14,020 bases of DNA from NCBI GenBank assembly GCA_004356305.1, contig SMXJ01000122.1, forward strand, positions 1 through 14,020. Reading direction: 5' to 3'. Source of the stretch: Bacteroidota bacterium. GTDB taxonomy: Bacteria; Bacteroidota; Bacteroidia; Flavobacteriales; Flavobacteriaceae. Position 1 is the stretch's first letter. Each line of letters begins with the position of its first letter. Below, piece after piece: positions 7,337 to 14,020 of this stretch. The translations under genes were made by a program, and so were the position numbers. The notes beneath the pieces were generated by a model, which was not told the DNA's origin, did no database searches, and saw only the letters and a program-made list of their open reading frames with translations.

Positions 7337-7852
7337 ATGAATAAACAACTTTTTACACTCGCCCTTTTCGAGATCATTATTTCTATAGTGTTTTCTGTAG
7401 TAATTATTTACCTCTCTTACAGTATCCTTCACAAGCTGTTCTTTAAAAAAATGGACCTGAAGGGAAGTAATATGGCCTTTTCGGTCTTTACCGGAGGAAT
7501 TGTGCTTTCAATTGGCCTTATATTAAGCGAAATTCTCCCTTCGATCACCAACATTGTACGGCTTTCCACCACCCAGATGGAAACGGTTGATTTTAGCATA
7601 ATTGTACAATATTCAGGGCTTTATTTATTGATCGGATTTTTAGCGGCTTTAATTATCAATGTCTCGGTATTCTTATTGTTCTCGCTTCTCACCAGAGGGA
7701 TCAATGAGTTTCAGGCCATTAAAGACAATAATGTCCCTGTGGCAATAGTGGTGGTAGCGACACTCTTGAGTATTACACTTATCGTAAAAGAAAGCATTGC
7801 GTTATTGATAAGCTCTTTGATCCCTTATCCTGAAGTTGCAAACTTTTTGTAA
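7337..7852 (+). CDS. DUF350-like integral membrane protein with internal repeat
   Basis: This 171-residue protein is almost wholly membrane-embedded, with likely helices near residues 9-31, 46-67, 92-117 and 133-161. It appears to contain two copies of one unit. SNMAFSVFTGGIVLSIGLIL (44-63) aligns with NNVPVAIVVVATLLSITLIV (131-150), and each copy is preceded by a helix and a short polar linker (FKKMDLKG; INEFQAIKD). This layout, with 'N.A.A....G' in the second helix, resembles the DUF350/UPF0719 family (E. coli YjfL), whose biochemical role is unknown. It starts 6 bp after the transglutaminase-like gene and is the last gene of the operon; a hairpin terminator follows about 90 bp later. Family membership is likely but not certain from motifs alone. 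Confidence 0.65.
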   Translation: MNKQLFTLALFEIIISIVFSVVIIYLSYSILHKLFFKKMDLKGSNMAFSVFTGGIVLSIGLILSEILPSITNIVRLSTTQMETVDFSIIVQYSGLYLLIGFLAALIINVSVFLLFSLLTRGINEFQAIKDNNVPVAIVVVATLLSITLIVKESIALLISSLIPYPEVANFL

Positions 7853-7895
7853 AAAGTTGTAAGGAATTTCAATAAAAAGAGACCTATCTATTGTT

Positions 7896-7940
7896 ATGAG
7901 AAAGGATGTTAAGATCCTTCATAATTGGTTGGTTAGTTAG
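7896..7940 (+). other. Possible 14-codon ORF or small transcript before the terminator
   Basis: ATG at 7896 opens a 14-codon frame (MRKDVKILHNWLVS, then TAG) that stops 3 bp before the hairpin at 7944. It ends in a short tandem pattern, TTGGTTGGTTAGTTAG. No exact TAnnTTTG box precedes it; TATCTATTG just upstream is only a partial match. It could be chance, the operon's 3' untranslated region, a tiny peptide, or a small RNA using the same terminator. An ORF this short has no statistical support alone. Confidence 0.2.
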
Positions 7941-7943
7941 TTT

Positions 7944-7973
7944 GAAAACCCCCTGCACTTGCACGGGGTTTTC
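7944..7973. terminator. Strong hairpin terminator between convergent transcripts
   Basis: GAAAACCCC (7944-7952) and GGGGTTTTC (7965-7973) form a perfect 9-bp stem. The enclosed bases can pair further (TGC with GCA) to form an extended hairpin. The A-rich left arm and T-rich right arm let it work in both directions. It would end the luxE-like operon from the left and tyrS (stop at 8019) from the right. Confidence 0.8.
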
Positions 7974-8018
7974 TATTGCCAAGAGTAGTTTTGTTATAGG
8001 GTTAGCCAGAATGGAGAA

Positions 8019-9314
8019 TTAATCCACTTTAATAATGAACTTGTTCTTTTTTCCTCTTTGAATTAATATGAATTGACCGTTGATCAGATCCTGCTCTTTA
8101 ATTATATAGCCCTCGGAAACTTTATTCAAGTTAACCGAAATTGAATTTTCCTTTAATGCCCGTATTGCTTCTCCATTCGACTTCAGGAATCCGGTCTTCT
8201 CTGCCAAAGCGCCAATTATATCTAATCCATGAGTAACTATACTTTTCGGGATCTCGGCTTGATTAACACCATCAAAAATTTCTAAGAATGTTTGTTCGTC
8301 TATTTTTTTTAGATCTTCTGCCGCTGTTTTACTGAACAATATTTCTGAAGCCTTTAAAGCTCGTTGATAAGCCGGTTCACCATGAACCGTAGTAGTAATT
8401 TCTTGTGTAAGACGCTTTTGCAGTTTCTTTAAATGCTTCTCATTTTCATGTTCACTTATCAGTGCCTCAATGGTCTCTTTATCAAGAAATGTGAATATTT
8501 TGATATACTTTTCGGCATCTTCATCACTGGTATTCAACCAATATTGATAGAATTTATAAGGCGAGGTTCTTTTGGCGTCCAACCAAATATTACCATCTTC
8601 ACTCTTTCCGAATTTACTGCCATCACTTTTGGTGATCAAGGGACAAGTAAGTGCAAACCCTTTGCCTCTTCCTATTCGCCGTATCAATTCGGTTCCTGTT
8701 GTGATGTTTCCCCATTGATCGCTACCTCCCATTTGCAGGGTACAGCCGTTGTTTTGAAACAGGTGTAAGAAGTCATACCCTTGTACCAATTGATAGCTGA
8801 ACTCTGTAAACGACATCCCTTCCTGGCCTTCCCCTGAAACACGATTTTTCACAGAGTCTTTAGCCATCATATAATTAATGGTAATATGCTTTCCTACGTC
8901 GCGAATAAAGTCCAGAAAACTAAACTCCTTCATCCAATCATAATTGTTAACCATCACGGCTTCGTTATCGGCTCCAGATGAAAAATCTAAAAACCTCGAT
9001 AATTGTTGCCGTACACATTCCTGATTGTGACGCAGTGTTTCCTCATCCAATAAATTACGCTCACTGGACTTCCCGGACGGATCACCAATCATTCCCGTAG
9101 CTCCTCCTATCAATGATACCGGCTTATGCCCGGATCGTTGAAAAAACGCCAATAGCATAATCGGAACGAGATTGCCAATGTGCAATGAGTCTGCCGTAGG
9201 ATCAAAGCCAACATAGGCAGCCCGCATTTTCTCCAATAAATGAGTTTCGGTATCGGGCATCACATCGTGAACCATCCCTCGCCATTGTAACTCTTCAATG
9301 AAATTTTTTGGCAT
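8019..9314 (-). CDS. tyrS: Tyrosyl-tRNA synthetase
   Basis: This enzyme charges tRNA-Tyr with tyrosine using ATP in the cytoplasm. The 431-residue length is normal for the bacterial TyrRS type. Class I signatures are present: HIGN (45-48) following YVGFDPTADSLH, and KFGKS (234-238) as the KMSKS loop. The tyrosine pocket motifs are SYQLVQGYDFLHL (173-185) and GGSDQWGN (196-203). The C-terminal part (about 360-428, with NGEAIRALKENSISVN and LINGQFILIQRGKK) is the S4 RNA-binding domain. The ATG at 9314 gives the usual MPKNFIEEL-type start and lies about 17 bp downstream of a full bipartite promoter. I see no T-box-like leader; the untranslated leader appears to be only about a dozen bases. The gene converges with the luxE-like operon across a shared terminator. 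Confidence 0.97.
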   Translation of the reverse strand: MPKNFIEELQWRGMVHDVMPDTETHLLEKMRAAYVGFDPTADSLHIGNLVPIMLLAFFQRSGHKPVSLIGGATGMIGDPSGKSSERNLLDEETLRHNQECVRQQLSRFLDFSSGADNEAVMVNNYDWMKEFSFLDFIRDVGKHITINYMMAKDSVKNRVSGEGQEGMSFTEFSYQLVQGYDFLHLFQNNGCTLQMGGSDQWGNITTGTELIRRIGRGKGFALTCPLITKSDGSKFGKSEDGNIWLDAKRTSPYKFYQYWLNTSDEDAEKYIKIFTFLDKETIEALISEHENEKHLKKLQKRLTQEITTTVHGEPAYQRALKASEILFSKTAAEDLKKIDEQTFLEIFDGVNQAEIPKSIVTHGLDIIGALAEKTGFLKSNGEAIRALKENSISVNLNKVSEGYIIKEQDLINGQFILIQRGKKNKFIIKVD

Positions 9315-9331
9315 ATCAATTAGAATTTGAG

Positions 9332-9361
9332 CAAAGATAGTGGGATAGCGGTAAAGACAAA
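9332..9361 (-). promoter_or_regulatory. Bipartite Bacteroidota promoter of tyrS
   Basis: Read on the minus strand, TTTG (9361-9358), an 18-bp spacer and TATCTTTG (9339-9332) match the Bacteroidota TTTG-N17-23-TAnnTTTG promoter exactly. The transcription start expected a few bases later leaves a leader of only about 10-13 nt before the ATG at 9314. This is the best-supported promoter in the window. Confidence 0.8.
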
Positions 9362-9380
9362 AGAGTATTTTAAAAAAGAG

Positions 9381-9388
9381 TACTTTTA
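9381..9388 (+). promoter_or_regulatory. Near-consensus -7 box abutting the epimerase start
   Basis: TACTTTTA has one mismatch to TAnnTTTG and ends 4 bp before the ATG at 9393. If used, transcription would begin at or very close to the start codon, giving a leaderless or nearly leaderless mRNA. No -33 TTG is visible, and the region upstream overlaps the tyrS promoter. The call is weak. Confidence 0.3.
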
Positions 9389-9392
9389 ACTC

Positions 9393-10400
9393 ATGATTTT
9401 AGTTACGGGGGCGACGGGATTGGTGGGCGCACATTTATTGTTTGCTTTACTACAAAAGCATAACACCGTTCGCGCTACTCACAGAGCATCGAGTGATCTT
9501 CAAGCTGTAAAAAAAGTGTTTTCCTTTTATACAGACGATGTAGAAACATTATATAAAAAAATAGAATGGATAGAGGCCAACATCATCGAGCTCCCTGCGT
9601 TGCTACTGGCCTTTAAAGATGTTAATACGGTTTATCATTGTGCCGCATTTATTAGTTTTAATCCCAAAAAATATTACGACCTAACAAAAACGAATGTTGA
9701 AGGTACCGCTAACGTGGTGAATCTATGTTTGAAAAACAAGGTTGAAAAGCTGTGTTATGTAAGCTCTATAGCAACCTTGGGAAGTACTTTGAACGGTAAG
9801 CCAATTACTGAAGAAACCCACTGGAACCCGGAAGAAAATAACAATGTTTACTCTATAACCAAATATGGAGCCGAGATGGAAGTTTGGCGTGGTATGAGAG
9901 AAGGTCTTAACAGTGTGATCGTTAATCCGGGAGTGATCTTGGGAGAAGGATTCTGGAATTCCAGTAGTGGGATCATTTTTAAGAATGCAGCCAGGGGAAT
10001 GAAATATTACACCACTGGATCTTCAGGATTTGTAGATGTAAGAGATGTTGTATCTACTATGATCCAACTTGTGGAAAGTGATCGTTCCAATCAGAGGTAT
10101 TTATTGGTAGCGGCTAATCTCTCCTATTTAGACTTGTTTACCCGTTTGTCCATTTCCTTCGGAAAAAAACCACCCTCAAAAGCTATTGGCAAAAATACCA
10201 TGCTATTGCTGAGTAAACTGGATGCGATCCTGAGTTTCCTCTTCCGAAGAAAAAGAAAACTCCTGAAATCTATGGTGCATTCCATGTATAACATATCCAA
10301 TTATAATGCTTTAAAAATAACAACTCAACTGGATTTTCAATACACGCCTATCGATGAAACCCTAAGCAGGGTCGTGAAAAATTATTCCTCCTCATCTTGA
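9393..10400 (+). CDS. NAD-dependent epimerase/dehydratase (extended SDR)
   Basis: This 335-residue Rossmann-fold oxidoreductase begins at its first beta-strand, with the nucleotide-binding motif TGATGLVG at 5-12. The extended SDR features follow: YHCAAFISF (81-89), NVEGTANVV (101-109), the catalytic Ser region YVSSIATLG (122-130) and the YSITK pair Tyr153/Lys157. VNPGVILGEG (177-186) and SSGFVDVRDVV (210-220) are also typical. The family acts on NAD(P)-bound nucleotide sugars, flavonoid-like alcohols or steroid-like substrates; which applies is not visible. The C-terminal part (about 245-335) is basic and variable. The ATG at 9393 leaves the Rossmann strand complete. The gene is divergent from tyrS (78-bp spacer), and its last 19 bp overlap antisense with the DUF4296 gene. 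Confidence 0.88.
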   Translation: MILVTGATGLVGAHLLFALLQKHNTVRATHRASSDLQAVKKVFSFYTDDVETLYKKIEWIEANIIELPALLLAFKDVNTVYHCAAFISFNPKKYYDLTKTNVEGTANVVNLCLKNKVEKLCYVSSIATLGSTLNGKPITEETHWNPEENNNVYSITKYGAEMEVWRGMREGLNSVIVNPGVILGEGFWNSSSGIIFKNAARGMKYYTTGSSGFVDVRDVVSTMIQLVESDRSNQRYLLVAANLSYLDLFTRLSISFGKKPPSKAIGKNTMLLLSKLDAILSFLFRRKRKLLKSMVHSMYNISNYNALKITTQLDFQYTPIDETLSRVVKNYSSSS

Positions 10401-10831
10401 GGTGGTTCTGTTGATTCCCCCAAAGCAGCTTTTAGTGGAAGTATCGTATCTATTTTCGGTGAGGATCTCTTCTTTTGTAACTTCAAAATACTGTCTACAC
10501 TTACTTTTTTCGTGAGAAGTAATTTTTCCACTTCCGTCATGATTTCGGTATAAATAACCAGATTAGAAGCATAATATGCGTTGCTTTTAACGAAGGTAAG
10601 ACTGTCTACCTGATGTTTTTTATATAAAATGGAATCCAAATGTACCCCATTGGTGCGTAAAATCCGGTTATTATAACTTTTGCTTCTGCTAGCATTACCA
10701 ATGTATGCATCTGCCAGCATCTGGACCATTTTCTCCTTAGAAAGTAGATTTTCCGGTTTTTCAGGATATTTCACATCTTGGCAACCCGCCAAAATAAGTA
10801 AAAGCACTATTATTTTTGAAAAATATCTCAT
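10382..10831 (-). CDS. DUF4296 lipoprotein
   Basis: This 149-residue protein starts with a lipoprotein signal: basic residues, a hydrophobic core, and the lipobox LAGC with Cys17 as the lipidated residue. The mature part begins with KPENLLSKEKMVQMLADAY (25-43), the characteristic segment of the Bacteroidota DUF4296 family, followed by NGVHLDSILYKKHQVDSL and mostly helical sequence. The tail is acidic and proline-containing (ESTEPPQDEEE). It is probably anchored in the cell envelope; its function is unknown. The ATG overlaps the stop of the dihydroorotase gene by 4 bp, making it the third gene of a coupled operon. Its 3' end overlaps the convergent epimerase gene. Family and lipidation are well supported. 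Confidence 0.87.
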   Translation of the reverse strand: MRYFSKIIVLLLILAGCQDVKYPEKPENLLSKEKMVQMLADAYIGNASRSKSYNNRILRTNGVHLDSILYKKHQVDSLTFVKSNAYYASNLVIYTEIMTEVEKLLLTKKVSVDSILKLQKKRSSPKIDTILPLKAALGESTEPPQDEEE

Positions 10832-12174
10832 CCTCTGTTAAAAGTTAGGCGTTCCCCATGAGTCCGATTGGGAAATTTTAAATTTTCGTAGGCCAGCACT
10901 CCATTCACCAAGGTGTGGGTTACTCTGGATTTGAATGTTGTCCCTTCAAATGGCGACCAGCCGCATTTGTACAAGATGTTTTCATCATTAACCGTCCAGG
11001 GGGCATTGAGATCCACTAAAACCAGATCTGCTTTATATCCTTTCCGAATATATCCCCGATCCTTTATCTCGAACAATATCGCGGGATTATGAGCTGTTTT
11101 CTCCACGATCTTTTCTAAAGAGATCACATCTTTATGGTACATTTCCAAAAGGGCAACCAGGGCGTGTTGTACCAATGGCCCTCCGGAAGGTGCCTCGATA
11201 TAGATATTGTGTTTCTCTGCCAGCGTATGAGGAGCATGATCTGTGGCGATCACATCGATACGATCCTCGAGTAAGGCTTTCCATAATCCGTCTTTGTCTT
11301 CCTGGGTTTTCACGGCCGGATTACATTTTATTAGCATTCCTTTTTCCGCATAATCTTCTTTGGTGAACCAAAGGTGATGTACACATACTTCGGCGGTGAT
11401 CTTTTTATCGGCCAGTTTCTCCTTTTTACTGAAAAGACGCGTCTCCTTTTCCGTAGAAATATGAAAAACATGCAATCGAGCCCCTGTCTTTTTAGCTAAT
11501 TCGATGGCCTTGGATGAAGATATATAACAGGCTTCTGCGCTCCGGATCACAGGATGGTAGCTTACTGGAATATCATCCCCAAATTCACTTTGAAACTTTT
11601 CGAGATTCGATTTAATCGTAGCCTCATCTTCACAATGGACCGAAATGAGCAGATCTGTTTTACTGAAAATCTCTTCCAGAACCACAGGATCATCCACCAG
11701 CATATTACCAGTCGAAGAACCTAAAAATAATTTAAGCCCGGCAACTTTGGTCTTATCAACTTTTAAAATTTCTTCGAGATTGTCATTGGTTCCCCCAAAC
11801 ATAAATGAATAGTTGGCCCATGAAGTCTCAGCGGCACGGGTGAACTTTTGTTCCAACAAGTCTATGGTAGTCGCTTGAGGCACAGTATTGGGCATTTCGA
11901 TAAAACTGGTAATTCCTCCCGCAACAGCTGCCTTCGATTCGGTTTCGATAGTGGCCTTATGGGTTAAACCAGGTTCTCTAAAGTGTACCTGATCATCTAT
12001 CATCCCCGGCAGTAAAAAGTTATCATCAGCATCGATTATTTTGGTTTCGGCAGATTTTGCACTTATGCTATCAGAAATTTCAGCGATCCGGTCACCTTCC
12101 ACCAAGACATCCCCTTTTACAATTTTGCCTTCGTTAACTATTTGTGCGTTCTTTATTAAAACCCTGTGGATCAT
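10828..12174 (-). CDS. pyrC: Dihydroorotase-type amidohydrolase
   Basis: Dihydroorotase closes carbamoyl-aspartate to dihydroorotate in pyrimidine synthesis. The 448-residue length fits the class I type. The amidohydrolase metal site can be followed: DDQVHFREPG (60-69) at the first strand, GLKLFLGSSTGN (146-157) with Lys148 as the likely carboxylated lysine, SVHCED (178-183) with His180, LHVFHIS (234-240) with His238, and ATDHAPH (310-316) with Asp312. TESKAAVAGGITSFIEMPNT (77-96) is typical of the family. The first metal-ligand motif reads Q-V-H where class I enzymes usually have H-V-H. I recall the same change in other Bacteroidota homologues, so it need not mean loss of activity. A dihydropyrimidinase or allantoinase is a less likely alternative. 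The gene overlaps by 4 bp with both the upstream GT2 gene and the downstream lipoprotein gene. Confidence 0.87.
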   Translation of the reverse strand: MIHRVLIKNAQIVNEGKIVKGDVLVEGDRIAEISDSISAKSAETKIIDADDNFLLPGMIDDQVHFREPGLTHKATIETESKAAVAGGITSFIEMPNTVPQATTIDLLEQKFTRAAETSWANYSFMFGGTNDNLEEILKVDKTKVAGLKLFLGSSTGNMLVDDPVVLEEIFSKTDLLISVHCEDEATIKSNLEKFQSEFGDDIPVSYHPVIRSAEACYISSSKAIELAKKTGARLHVFHISTEKETRLFSKKEKLADKKITAEVCVHHLWFTKEDYAEKGMLIKCNPAVKTQEDKDGLWKALLEDRIDVIATDHAPHTLAEKHNIYIEAPSGGPLVQHALVALLEMYHKDVISLEKIVEKTAHNPAILFEIKDRGYIRKGYKADLVLVDLNAPWTVNDENILYKCGWSPFEGTTFKSRVTHTLVNGVLAYENLKFPNRTHGERLTFNRG

Positions 12175-12902
12175 TTATCATAATTTTTAAAAAGGCTTCT
12201 AAATTTCATTGAGATCACTCCAAATACCGCTTCAGAAATAATATTCGAGCTCATTTTGGATTCGCCTTTTATTCGGTCTGTAAATACTACGGGGACTTCC
12301 ACTATTTTAAATTTGTTTAGGTATGCTTTAAATTTCATTTCTATTTGAAACGCATAACCTATGAATCGTATTTTATCGAGGTTGATCTTTTCCAGAACCC
12401 GCCTATGGTAGCAAACATATCCGGCTGTAGTGTCATGTATCCTCATTCTTGTGATAAACCGTACATATTTTGAAGCCACCCAGGATAGCAATACACGACC
12501 CATCGGCCAATTGACCACATTCACACCTGTTTTATAACGTGACCCAATCGCTACATCGTTCCCATCTATTTCGCAGGCATCGTATAACCGAATTAAATCT
12601 TTGGGATCGTGGGAGAAATCTGCATCCATCTCAAATATATATTCATAACCACGAGCAAGAGCCCATTTAAATCCGTGTATATAGGCCGTTCCCAAACCCA
12701 ATTTTCCTTCTCTTTTTTCCAGAAATAGCTGGTCGGGGAATTCGGATATCAGTTCATTTACCTTAAGGGCTGTGAGGTCCGGTGAATTATCATCAACGAC
12801 CAGCACTTGGAAATCTCCATCCAAAGCAAATATAATTCGCAGCAATTGTTCGATATTATCGATTTCATTGTAGGTAGGTATTACTACCAAGGTATCCCTC
12901 AT
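12171..12902 (-). CDS. Polyprenol-phosphate mannosyltransferase-like GT2
   Basis: This 243-residue GT-A glycosyltransferase resembles dolichol/polyprenol-phosphate mannose synthase, which transfers mannose from GDP-mannose to a polyprenyl phosphate at the inner membrane. It shows IPTYNEIDNI (8-17), the nucleotide-binding VVDDNSPD (35-42), the metal-binding DAD in EMDADFSHDP (91-100), IGSRY (119-123), TTAGYVCYHRRVL (158-170) and the C-terminal DRIKGESKMS (209-218). All are standard for the DPM1 type. There is no C-terminal membrane domain, so it is the short soluble form. It is the first gene of a three-gene operon whose members overlap by 4 bp. The sugar could differ from mannose; family assignment is firm. 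In the spacer upstream, TACTTTAG on the minus strand is a one-mismatch -7 box. Confidence 0.9.
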   Translation of the reverse strand: MRDTLVVIPTYNEIDNIEQLLRIIFALDGDFQVLVVDDNSPDLTALKVNELISEFPDQLFLEKREGKLGLGTAYIHGFKWALARGYEYIFEMDADFSHDPKDLIRLYDACEIDGNDVAIGSRYKTGVNVVNWPMGRVLLSWVASKYVRFITRMRIHDTTAGYVCYHRRVLEKINLDKIRFIGYAFQIEMKFKAYLNKFKIVEVPVVFTDRIKGESKMSSNIISEAVFGVISMKFRSLFKNYDK

Positions 12903-13035
12903 GCCTCCATTTTTGGCTAAAGTACTTTTTTTTTGAAAACAGTGACTTATTCGATGGAAGTCTTAGGAAAATTTTATCAATTGCTCTAAGATTAGATTTT
13001 AGTTATATAACCCGATCATCCCTCCTATTTTTCGC

Positions 13036-13043
13036 TACTTTTA
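13036..13043 (+). promoter_or_regulatory. Candidate -7 box for the DUF4271-hemD unit
   Basis: TACTTTTA has one mismatch to TAnnTTTG and ends 20 bp before the TTG start at 13064. It sits in the 161-bp AT-rich spacer between divergent genes, where a rightward promoter must exist. No matching -33 element is evident. Confidence 0.35.
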
Positions 13044-13063
13044 GCACTTTATATGAACATCTC

Positions 13064-13717
13064 TTGGAATACAGCCTTCGGAACATAGAAAATTGGGATT
13101 GGGTCACTGTTGTTTTGGTGGGAATCTTTGCTATACTGGCTATAACACGATATTTATATCCAAAAAGATTTCATGAATTTTTATCATTACCCCTTACTAA
13201 TAAGTTTTTTAAGCTTCGTGGTAAAAACTATGAAATCAAACATCTTTTCAATGTGCTGCTTTTTGCTGTACAAGTGTTATCAATTTCGTTGTTTATTTAT
13301 CTGTATTTAAGTATAACGAATCCAACGCTAGTTCGGGAAAATCAATGGCTGATTATACAAATAGGCACGGGTTATACGGTTTTTGTGTTAGTTAAGTTCC
13401 TTTCAGAAAAAATAATCGCTTATATTTTCGATATTGAAGGCACGATTAATAGCTATTTATATGAAAAATTAAGCTATACTAGTCTTATTTCTCTGCTTGT
13501 ACTGATAGGAAATGTAGTGTTTGTCTTCACCATAAACCCAACCAAGAACACGTTAATATCGTTCGCAACAGTAATTGCCTGGCTTTACCTAATATCACTA
13601 ATATCAAGTTTTAAAAGAAATTGGACGATAATATTAAGACATTTCTTTTATTTTATTTTGTATCTTTGCACTCTCGAAATCGTGCCCTACATTATACTAT
13701 ATCAGTTATTGGTGTAA
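13064..13717 (+). CDS. DUF4271 integral membrane protein
   Basis: This 217-residue protein has about six membrane helices (near 12-31, 60-84, 95-115, 137-157, 163-183 and 192-215). ITRYLYPKRFHEFLSLPLTN (27-46), NYEIKHLFNVLLF (55-67) and the ending FILYLCTLEIVPYIILY (197-213) match what I know of the Bacteroidota DUF4271 family. Its function is unknown. The start is a TTG at 13064. The nearby ATG at 13053 is in another frame and stops after 11 codons, and no in-frame ATG lies at the N-terminus. The gene precedes hemD by 24 bp on the same strand, a pairing I recall as common in flavobacteria, which suggests co-transcription. Confidence 0.82.
   Translation: MEYSLRNIENWDWVTVVLVGIFAILAITRYLYPKRFHEFLSLPLTNKFFKLRGKNYEIKHLFNVLLFAVQVLSISLFIYLYLSITNPTLVRENQWLIIQIGTGYTVFVLVKFLSEKIIAYIFDIEGTINSYLYEKLSYTSLISLLVLIGNVVFVFTINPTKNTLISFATVIAWLYLISLISSFKRNWTIILRHFFYFILYLCTLEIVPYIILYQLLV
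13661..13668 (+). promoter_or_regulatory. Possible internal -7 box upstream of hemD
   Basis: TATCTTTG is an exact TAnnTTTG match inside the end of the DUF4271 gene, 73 bp before the hemD ATG. It could give hemD its own transcript, but an exact match in coding DNA may be chance and no clear -33 element is seen. Confidence 0.25.
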
Positions 13718-13741
13718 ATAGGACGAAAAAAGTTGCTATTT

Positions 13742-14020
13742 ATGAAAGTGAAAACTATTTTGGTATCTCAACCGGAACCTAAAATTGAAAATTCTCCTTA
13801 TTTCGACCTAATCGAAAGACAAAAAGTGAAAATTGATTTTAGACCTTTTATCCACGTGGAAGGGGTCTCCAGCAAAGAAGTACGTACGCAAAAAGTAGAC
13901 CTTACCCATTATACGGCTATTATACTTACCAGTAGAAACTCGGTGGATCACTTTTTCAGAATCGCTGAAGAAATGCGATTCAAGGTACCGGATAGCATGA
14001 AGTATTTTTGCCAGAGTGAA
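13742..14020 (+). CDS. hemD: Uroporphyrinogen-III synthase, 5' part only
   Basis: HemD cyclises hydroxymethylbilane to uroporphyrinogen III in tetrapyrrole (haem, sirohaem) synthesis. Only the first 93 residues are inside the window. KTILVSQPEPKIENSPYFDL (4-23) forms the first strand and loop of the fold, KIDFRPFIHVEGV (30-42) the next strand, and YTAIILTSRNSVDHFF (57-72) is the signature 'D..I.TS.N.V..F' segment of the family. KYFCQSE at the window edge begins the region before the interdomain linker. The ATG at 13742 is the first in frame. The sequence is weakly conserved in this family, so the call rests on the TS.N.V motif and the DUF4271 neighbour. Confidence 0.85.
   Translation, partial: MKVKTILVSQPEPKIENSPYFDLIERQKVKIDFRPFIHVEGVSSKEVRTQKVDLTHYTAIILTSRNSVDHFFRIAEEMRFKVPDSMKYFCQSE

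Noticed and set aside
7925..7940. The TTGG/TTAG tetranucleotide repeat as a CRISPR or recombination site.
   Set aside because: It is only 16 bp long and imperfect, with no further copies seen in the window.
7906..8022. A 38-codon plus-strand ORF starting inside the spacer after the DUF350-like gene and overlapping the tyrS stop.
   Set aside because: It runs straight through the strong hairpin terminator and reads as Cys/Thr-rich low-quality sequence; it is most likely chance.
12922..12936. A poly-T run upstream of the GT2 gene as a terminator.
   Set aside because: No GC-rich hairpin precedes it on either strand; it is AT-rich promoter-type sequence between divergent genes.
13053..13088. ATG at 13053 as an alternative start for the DUF4271 gene.
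   Set aside because: It is in a different frame and meets a stop after 11 codons; the TTG at 13064 gives the conserved protein.

Overview
The window looks like chromosomal DNA of a Flavobacteriaceae-type Bacteroidota. It is AT-rich and contains a secreted protein with a type IX secretion (T9SS) C-terminal sorting domain. Several promoters match the Bacteroidota -7 box TAnnTTTG, Shine-Dalgarno sequences are scarce, and the families DUF4271 and DUF4296 are typical of the phylum. I see no tRNA, rRNA, insertion sequence, integrase or CRISPR array. Genes are tightly packed: there is no gene-free stretch over about 190 bp, and two convergent gene pairs overlap at their 3' ends.

Left part (1-5190). 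A LysE-type exporter gene, cut by the window edge, lies on the minus strand behind trmB (tRNA m7G46 methyltransferase). A MurG-like glycosyltransferase is divergent from trmB. Its 3' end overlaps a minus-strand two-component operon: a PhoB/OmpR-type response regulator followed by a PhoR-type histidine kinase. Divergent from the regulator, across a spacer with a 9-bp inverted repeat, is a secreted T9SS-sorted protein of unknown function, closed by a good intrinsic terminator.

Middle (5191-8018). A TAnnTTTG promoter precedes a three-gene plus-strand operon with almost no spacing. It encodes a LuxE-like acyl-activating enzyme without its small C-terminal domain, a membrane-anchored transglutaminase-like protein with a probable Cys-His-Glu triad, and a DUF350-like membrane protein with an internal duplication. 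This is the least ordinary part of the window and the best candidate for an undescribed system. A strong hairpin terminator separates it from convergent tyrS. A 14-codon ORF lies just before that hairpin.

Right part (8019-14020). tyrS has a textbook bipartite Bacteroidota promoter and is divergent from an NAD-dependent epimerase/dehydratase gene. The epimerase gene converges with a minus-strand operon of polyprenol-phosphate mannosyltransferase-like GT2, dihydroorotase-type amidohydrolase (pyrC) and a DUF4296 lipoprotein, joined by 4-bp start/stop overlaps. A DUF4271 membrane protein and a uroporphyrinogen-III synthase (hemD, cut by the window end) are read rightwards.

Most of the window is housekeeping: tRNA modification and charging, pyrimidine and haem synthesis, envelope sugar transfer and signalling. 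The LuxE/transglutaminase/DUF350 operon and the T9SS protein are the probable accessory elements. Functions are assigned from recognised motifs only; no database search was run.
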